Source: Bacteroidetes bacterium 46-16 (GTDB taxonomy: Bacteria; Bacteroidota; Bacteroidia; Chitinophagales; Chitinophagaceae). Taken from it: 64,000 nucleotides of DNA. The position numbers and the translations under genes were made by a program. The DNA lies in assembly GCA_001897835.1 (NCBI GenBank), contig MKUN01000041.1:53009-117008 (forward strand). Direction: 5' to 3'. The notes under the pieces are model-generated. The model ran no database searches. It saw only the letters and a program-made list of their open reading frames with translations, and was not told where the DNA came from. Shown here in pieces: positions 59,164-64,000 of this stretch; position 1 is the stretch's first letter; each line of letters opens with the position of its first letter.

Positions 59164-60024
59164 TCAGGAATCTGCCTCTACCAGCATGTTATCTATGAGG
59201 CGCACATTACCCAGCTTTGCTGCGATCAATGCTACCATTTGTGTTGTTGCGCTGTAGTTATCAAGCAGTTGTAGTGTGGCCGCATCGGCAAGGGCAATAT
59301 ATTCCGGCACAAAACCTTTATCGGCAAGCAGGTCAGCACATTCTTTTTGCACTACGGTAAAGTTACCTGAGGGGGCCTTGCTTAATATGGAGATAAGACA
59401 CTGGTATATAGTGCCTGCTACGGCCCTTTGTGGGTCGGTAAGCCTGCGATTGCGCGAGCTCATAGCCAGGCCATCAGCCTCACGGATGATCGGACAGATG
59501 ATCATTTCTATATCATTGCCCCCCGCCACCTGGCCCAGTAAGTTTTTAACTACCAGGCACTGCTGGTAATCTTTTTGCCCCATATACAGGCTATCGGGCT
59601 TTACTATGTCAAGTAAACGGGCTACCACCTGCCCTACGCCCCTGAAATGCCCCGGCCGGTGTGCGCCTTCCAGCACCGTTTCCAGGTAGCCGAAATCAAA
59701 TACAGGCATATTTTCGGTTCCCTGCGGATACATTTCATCCACTGAGGGTAAAAAAAGTACATTACAACCAGCCTCGATAAGCATGGCTACATCCGTATCG
59801 GTAGTTATGGGGTATTTTTCAAAGTCTTCTTTATCGTTGAATTGGGTAGGATTTACGAAAATACTGGTCACAACAAGCTTATTATCTGCCTTTGCCAGCT
59901 TTATTAATGAAAGATGTCCGGCATGCAATGCACCCATGGTAGGAACAAAGCCAATGCCGCGCCCGGCGGGCTTTTGCTGAGACAGATAGGCCTGTATATC
60001 TGCTACCTTTTTAAAGATAAGCAT
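59164..60024 (-). CDS. panC: Pantothenate synthetase
   Basis: 286 aa from the ATG at 60024; a TTG at 60051 is in frame but overlaps a -7-like box. Joins pantoate and beta-alanine using ATP, for coenzyme A. Motifs: FVPTMGALHAGHLSLI (with HIGH-like HAGH), SIFVNPTQFN, and SSRNRRL. Divergent from the GT5-like gene, an order conserved in many Bacteroidota. Confidence 0.96.
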   Translation of the reverse strand: MLIFKKVADIQAYLSQQKPAGRGIGFVPTMGALHAGHLSLIKLAKADNKLVVTSIFVNPTQFNDKEDFEKYPITTDTDVAMLIEAGCNVLFLPSVDEMYPQGTENMPVFDFGYLETVLEGAHRPGHFRGVGQVVARLLDIVKPDSLYMGQKDYQQCLVVKNLLGQVAGGNDIEMIICPIIREADGLAMSSRNRRLTDPQRAVAGTIYQCLISILSKAPSGNFTVVQKECADLLADKGFVPEYIALADAATLQLLDNYSATTQMVALIAAKLGNVRLIDNMLVEADS

Positions 60025-60078
60025 GAATGAAATTTGAAGCTTTGTGCGCAAAGTAAGGGTTGGAATTTAATATTTTCG

Positions 60079-60086
60079 TAATTTTG
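60079..60086 (+). promoter_or_regulatory. Probable -7 box of the GT5-like gene
   Basis: TAATTTTG; a TTG lies 16 nt upstream, shorter than the usual 19-20. The leader would be about 50 nt. Confidence 0.45.
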
Positions 60087-60142
60087 CAGACAATTTTAAG
60101 TCACCCTGTTACATTTTTCCTGTTTTAATCTAACACATAAGC

Positions 60143-60970
60143 ATGTCTGCAGACACTAAAAAACGTGTTTTAATTGTTGCGAATGAATTATCTCCCTACA
60201 TGGAATTTACCGATTTCGCGCAAATACTCAACAAACTGGCTATCAAAACATTTGACGCGGGCATAGAAGTTCGCGTGATCATGCCACGTTTCGGCGTTAT
60301 CAACGAGCGCCGTCACAGGCTGCACGAAGTGGTGCGCCTTTCGGGTATCAATGTGATCATAGACAAGGACGATTACCCGCTTATCATAAAAGTAGCATCC
60401 CTGCCCAGCGCCAGGCTGCAAGTATATTTCATGGACAACGATGATTACTTTAAACGTAAAGCCGTTTTCCGTGACGACCAGGATAACTTCTACGATGACA
60501 ATGCCGAGCGTATGATATTCTTCTGCCGCAGTGCACTGGAAACCGTGAAAAAATTCGGCTGGCCTCCGCATGTCATTCACTGTCATGGCTGGATGACCTC
60601 GCTGCTGCCGCTATATCTCAAAACCGCTTATAAGAAAGAGCCGGTATTCGGCTATTCAAAAGTTATCTATACCGCGCAGAACAGCCAGTTCAAAGAAAAG
60701 CTGAACCCCAATTTTGCCAAAAAAGCGCTGATCAACGCAGATATTAAAGAAAAAGATTTCGATGCTTTCAAAGACGGCACGAACCTTGCGCTGACGTTGG
60801 GCGGCAGCAAAAGTGCCGATGTAGTGGTATTTGGCTCAGACCATATGGACAAGAAGATAACAGACGAGATAAAGCCAAGCCGCTATAAGAAAGTAGTGAA
60901 ATATGACGAGGGCTGGAAGGAGGATGTAACGCCCCTGCTGGACCTGTATAAAAGCTTAACAGAGTCTTAG
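60143..60970 (+). CDS. Glycogen/starch synthase-like protein, GT5 N-domain only
   Basis: 275 aa. It has only the N-terminal (acceptor-side) half of GT5 glycogen synthases: RVLIVANELSPYMEFTD, EVRVIMPRFGVIN, HVIHCHGWMTSLLPLYLK. The C-terminal ADP-glucose-binding half, with its KTGGL-like and ExxxxGL parts, is missing. Even the N-terminal ADP-glucose lysine motif (K-x-GGL) is changed. It is therefore probably not a working synthase. The same short form sits next to panC in other Bacteroidota, so it is a conserved family, not a truncation. Confidence 0.82.
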   Translation: MSADTKKRVLIVANELSPYMEFTDFAQILNKLAIKTFDAGIEVRVIMPRFGVINERRHRLHEVVRLSGINVIIDKDDYPLIIKVASLPSARLQVYFMDNDDYFKRKAVFRDDQDNFYDDNAERMIFFCRSALETVKKFGWPPHVIHCHGWMTSLLPLYLKTAYKKEPVFGYSKVIYTAQNSQFKEKLNPNFAKKALINADIKEKDFDAFKDGTNLALTLGGSKSADVVVFGSDHMDKKITDEIKPSRYKKVVKYDEGWKEDVTPLLDLYKSLTES

Positions 60971-61013
60971 TATTTCTTTTCGCACATTCGCTGTAAATTT
61001 TTAAAACAACCTG

Positions 61014-62408
61014 ATGCAAAACGCGCGCAGTTTAGCTTTATATACACTGGCATTGGCCATAACCTTATTCGCAGAAACGGGATGTAAGGAAAATACGATA
61101 CTGAATGCCAATGTGGCCCCCGCCATTGATAACATCAACGCGGTGGACACAAGCCTGGAAGTAAGCTGCCATACAATCTTCTTCGATTCGCTGGTCACCA
61201 GCAATAGTTTCTCGGGCATATCCATCATACATGGCCTGGGCACCGTGACCGACCCCTATTTCGGTAAAACGAATGCAGGTATCTACTTCCAGGTGGTGCC
61301 GCCTTCAACCAACTTTGGCTTTCCTACAAACATTGACAGGATCGATTCAGCAGTACTTATCCTGCCTTACTCTGGTTATACCTGGGGCGATACTGCACTG
61401 AACATAAAACAAAAATTCACTGCTTACAGGGTCACTGAAGACATGTCGAAAGACAGCTCATATTATGCTTTTAGCACCAAAGCCTACGACAAGAATAATC
61501 CCCTGGGTAGTGTGAATGTGACTATTGACAACCTGTCGGACAGTGTATATGTTGGCCGCACATATAACGATAGCATATCGGGCAAATATCCCCACCTGCG
61601 CATACCGCTTAGCAAGACAGCTTTTATCGACCAGATACAATCAAAATCAGGATCGGACGAATTGAGTGGCCCGACCCAATTCATTGATTATTTCAAAGGC
61701 TTTTATCTTGAGGCTGACCCGCGCAGCAATGGTGCTGCCATACCTTATTTTTACCTTGACGGCTCAACCGACTATACCCGTGCAGGGGTAATATTCTATT
61801 ATCACCTTACCGATGATACAGCTACCTATACGGTTTCCTTCCCATATACCTCAACCAACTGTGCACACTTCAACCATATTACACGCAGCTACCGTGGCAG
61901 CATGGCCGAAGGCAAAATAGGAACTAATATCAGCGATCCCGTATTACTGCAAAACCTGCCGGGCTGCGAGATAGATGTGATCATAAGCGGCATACAAAAA
62001 ATACCCGCTTACTCTCTGGTCAACAAAGCACAGCTTGTAGTAACCAGGACAAGCACTGCTTCCGAAGATATTTATGCCCCGCCATACAGGCTATACCCTA
62101 TAGGCATAGACAGTACCGGGGCTACCTATACCATAGCCGATGGCTACCCCATCACCAGTACAGCCCCACTTGCATTCATAGATGGCACAATAAAAGAATC
62201 TGACGCAAACATCAGCCAGACCCACTATCTTTTGAACATGCCACGGGAGATACAGGCAGCTATGAAAGCAGGGAAAGATACTGTACATTTACACTTAACG
62301 GGCACTACCGATTTTCCCGGTGCATTCAGGCTTGTTGCGGAGGGTAATAACGGTGGCAATAACCGGATGCGTTTCAACGTTGTTTATACCAAGCTTAAGC
62401 AAAATTAA
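61014..62408 (+). CDS. DUF4270 lipoprotein
   Basis: 464 aa. The signal ends in a lipobox-like FAETGC with Cys24, so it is a predicted lipoprotein. The mature protein has the DUF4270 pattern: FFDSLVTSNSF, LGTVTDPYFGKTNAGIYFQ, IDRIDSAVLILPYSGYTWGD. Surface or periplasmic beta protein of unknown function. It lies between the GT5-like gene and glmS. Confidence 0.9.
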   Translation: MQNARSLALYTLALAITLFAETGCKENTILNANVAPAIDNINAVDTSLEVSCHTIFFDSLVTSNSFSGISIIHGLGTVTDPYFGKTNAGIYFQVVPPSTNFGFPTNIDRIDSAVLILPYSGYTWGDTALNIKQKFTAYRVTEDMSKDSSYYAFSTKAYDKNNPLGSVNVTIDNLSDSVYVGRTYNDSISGKYPHLRIPLSKTAFIDQIQSKSGSDELSGPTQFIDYFKGFYLEADPRSNGAAIPYFYLDGSTDYTRAGVIFYYHLTDDTATYTVSFPYTSTNCAHFNHITRSYRGSMAEGKIGTNISDPVLLQNLPGCEIDVIISGIQKIPAYSLVNKAQLVVTRTSTASEDIYAPPYRLYPIGIDSTGATYTIADGYPITSTAPLAFIDGTIKESDANISQTHYLLNMPREIQAAMKAGKDTVHLHLTGTTDFPGAFRLVAEGNNGGNNRMRFNVVYTKLKQN

Positions 62409-62419
62409 ACTTCATCATC

Positions 62420-64000
62420 ATGTGCGGCATTGTTGGTTATATAGGGAATAAGGACGCCTTCCCGATACTGGTAAAGGGCCTCAAACGACTTGAATATCGC
62501 GGATACGACAGTGCAGGCATCGCACTGCTCAACGGCGATCTTAGTGTTTACAAAAAGGCAGGGAAAGTAAGCGAACTGGAAAAGTTCACCGATGGTCATC
62601 CCCTTGGGGCTACCATCGGCATAGGCCACACGCGCTGGGCTACGCACGGCGTACCCAACGACCTGAATGCCCACCCGCACATCTCCCAATCGGGCAACCT
62701 GGCCATAATACACAATGGTATTATAGAGAACTATGCCGCCATTAAAGAAGAGTTGCAGAAACGCGGCTATACCTTTCAATCGGACACTGATACTGAGGTA
62801 TTGGTAAACCTTATAGAAGAAGTAAGAAAAACAGAATCGACCAGCCTCGATGAGGCAGTACGTATAGCACTTAATGAAGTAGTGGGCGCATATGCCATAG
62901 TGATCATTGACCGCAACAACCCCAACCAGCTTATAGCGGCCCGGAAGGGCAGCCCGATGGTGATCGGTATAGGTGAAGATGAATTCTATATTGCTTCGGA
63001 CGCATCGCCCATCATAGAATATACCAACAACGTGGTGTATATGGACGACCAGGAGTATGTGGTTGTGAACCGGGATGGCACGTTTACCATACGCACACTG
63101 GGCAATGTGGAAAAATCACCGGCCATCCAGAAGCTGGAAATGTCGCTGGAGGCAATAGAAAAGGGTGGTTTTGAGCACTTCATGCTCAAAGAGATATACG
63201 AACAGCCCCGCGCTATAGAAGACTCTCTGCGTGGCCGTATGAATGCCCTGCAGGGGTGGATAAAAATGGGCGGCCTCAGTGAATATGAAAACAAGATAGA
63301 CAAGGCTAAGCGCTTCGTGATAACGGCCTGCGGCACATCATGGCACTCAGCCCTTATAGGCGAATACCTTATAGAAGACCTGGCACGTGTGCCGGTAGAG
63401 GTGGAATATGCATCGGAATTCCGTTACCGCAACCCCATCATCAATGAAGGCGATGTTGTGATCGCCATCTCGCAATCGGGCGAAACGGCTGATACGCATG
63501 CAGCTATAGAACTTGCTAAAGAAAGGCAGGCGCTTATATACGGCATATGCAACGTGATCGGCTCTTCGATAGCCCGCACTGCACATGCAGGCTCTTACAC
63601 CCACGCAGGCCCCGAAATAGGTGTGGCCTCTACCAAAGCGTTCTCTACACAGATATCCATACTTACGCTCATTGCACTGCAGATAGCCATGCAAAAAGGC
63701 ACAATGGCCACATCGCACCTGCGCACTTATCTCTACGAACTGGAAAGCATACCCCGTAAAATAGAGGAAGCACTGAAGCTGGATGCACAAATAAAGGAAC
63801 TGGCTGCCATATACAAGGATGCCAAAAATTTCCTGTACCTGGGTCGTGGCTACAACTTCCCCGTGGCGCTGGAAGGCGCTTTGAAGCTGAAAGAAATATC
63901 CTATATACATGCAGAGGGCTACCCTGCTGCCGAAATGAAGCATGGCCCCATAGCACTGATAGACGAAGAAATGCCCGTAGTTTTTCTGGCTACCAACCAA
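62420..64000 (+). CDS. glmS: Glutamine--fructose-6-phosphate aminotransferase, 3' end cut by window
   Basis: 527 codons visible, of about 610. Makes glucosamine-6-phosphate for peptidoglycan and other amino sugars. The start is the ATG at 62420, since Cys2 (MCGIVGYIGN) is the glutaminase nucleophile; RYRGYDSAGI-like EYRGYDSAGIAL and HTRWATHG follow. The SIS domains have TACGTSWHSALIGEYL, AISQSGETADTHAA and VASTKAFSTQ. It begins 11 bp after the DUF4270 gene. Confidence 0.97.
   Translation, partial: MCGIVGYIGNKDAFPILVKGLKRLEYRGYDSAGIALLNGDLSVYKKAGKVSELEKFTDGHPLGATIGIGHTRWATHGVPNDLNAHPHISQSGNLAIIHNGIIENYAAIKEELQKRGYTFQSDTDTEVLVNLIEEVRKTESTSLDEAVRIALNEVVGAYAIVIIDRNNPNQLIAARKGSPMVIGIGEDEFYIASDASPIIEYTNNVVYMDDQEYVVVNRDGTFTIRTLGNVEKSPAIQKLEMSLEAIEKGGFEHFMLKEIYEQPRAIEDSLRGRMNALQGWIKMGGLSEYENKIDKAKRFVITACGTSWHSALIGEYLIEDLARVPVEVEYASEFRYRNPIINEGDVVIAISQSGETADTHAAIELAKERQALIYGICNVIGSSIARTAHAGSYTHAGPEIGVASTKAFSTQISILTLIALQIAMQKGTMATSHLRTYLYELESIPRKIEEALKLDAQIKELAAIYKDAKNFLYLGRGYNFPVALEGALKLKEISYIHAEGYPAAEMKHGPIALIDEEMPVVFLATNQ

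Noticed and set aside
62405-64000. Long minus-strand frames at the right end
   Set aside because: They are shadows of glmS, which runs off the window edge on the plus strand and shows all class II glutaminase and SIS motifs.

Overview
The window comes from a chromosome of a Bacteroidota bacterium, probably in or near the Chitinophagaceae. Three lines of evidence support this. Many proteins carry type IX secretion (T9SS) sorting tails, of type A (genes ending at 1271, 27005, 45779, 47841 and 54298) and of type B/CHU_C (9554-11524, 19513-21582). There are lineage-typical families: DUF4270, DUF4286, DUF3732, S46 dipeptidyl peptidase, and a GT5-only glycogen synthase-like protein beside panC. Promoters match the Bacteroidota pattern TTG-N19/20-TAnnTTTG. 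No tRNA, rRNA, CRISPR array or transposase was seen. The ends cut a T9SS cargo gene (left) and glmS (right).

Layout. 1-4.4 kb: a T9SS cargo C-terminus, then an ABC exporter operon (ATPase, permease, LolA-like protein, lipoprotein). 4.5-7.1 kb: thrS-infC, without rpmI/rplT behind it. 7.1-7.6 kb: a gene-free stretch with two almost identical 54-nt hairpin units, each with its own promoter and terminator-like end, and a possible third unit. 7.6-13.7 kb: secreted repeat protein, NlpC/P60 peptidase, SprB-repeat T9SS protein, BtrH-like protein with a small partner, GtrA. 13.8-18.1 kb: prfB, MsbA-like exporter, histidine kinase. 18.1-27 kb: AhpD/AhpC peroxide defence, T9SS propeller proteins, DPP11-like S46 peptidase. 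27-34.2 kb: recN, an RlmI-like methyltransferase, a DUF5648-like secreted protein, secA. 34.2-38.1 kb: an antitoxin with a YoeB toxin gene broken by one stop codon, a polytopic membrane protein, asnB.

38.15-43.55 kb is an AT-rich island, unlike its flanks in base and codon use. It holds a tightly packed four-gene operon: a predicted PD-(D/E)xK-type effector with the C-terminal tail of ABC-three-component (ABC-3C) systems, a middle component, a DUF3732 Rad50-like ATPase with a CxxC zinc hook, and a fourth small protein with an Rx4H motif like that of HEPN RNases. This is the strongest candidate for an incompletely described defence system. A palindrome overlaps its probable promoter, and Bacteroidota-type repeats lie at both edges of the island.

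43.55-64 kb returns to ordinary chromosome: secreted protein, NHL-repeat T9SS protein, S1/P1 nuclease, ABC-2 permease, a T9SS-tail remnant, a glycosyltransferase and a WbpP-like epimerase, the small ribosomal protein bTHX, HU (with a palindrome inside its promoter), DUF4286, rsgA, a MacB-like permease, a T9SS protein, a stand-alone atpG, pyk, a lone antitoxin-like gene, panC, the GT5-like protein, DUF4270 lipoprotein, and glmS. Several genes have a promoter -7 box only 5-7 nt before the start codon, which implies leaderless mRNAs.
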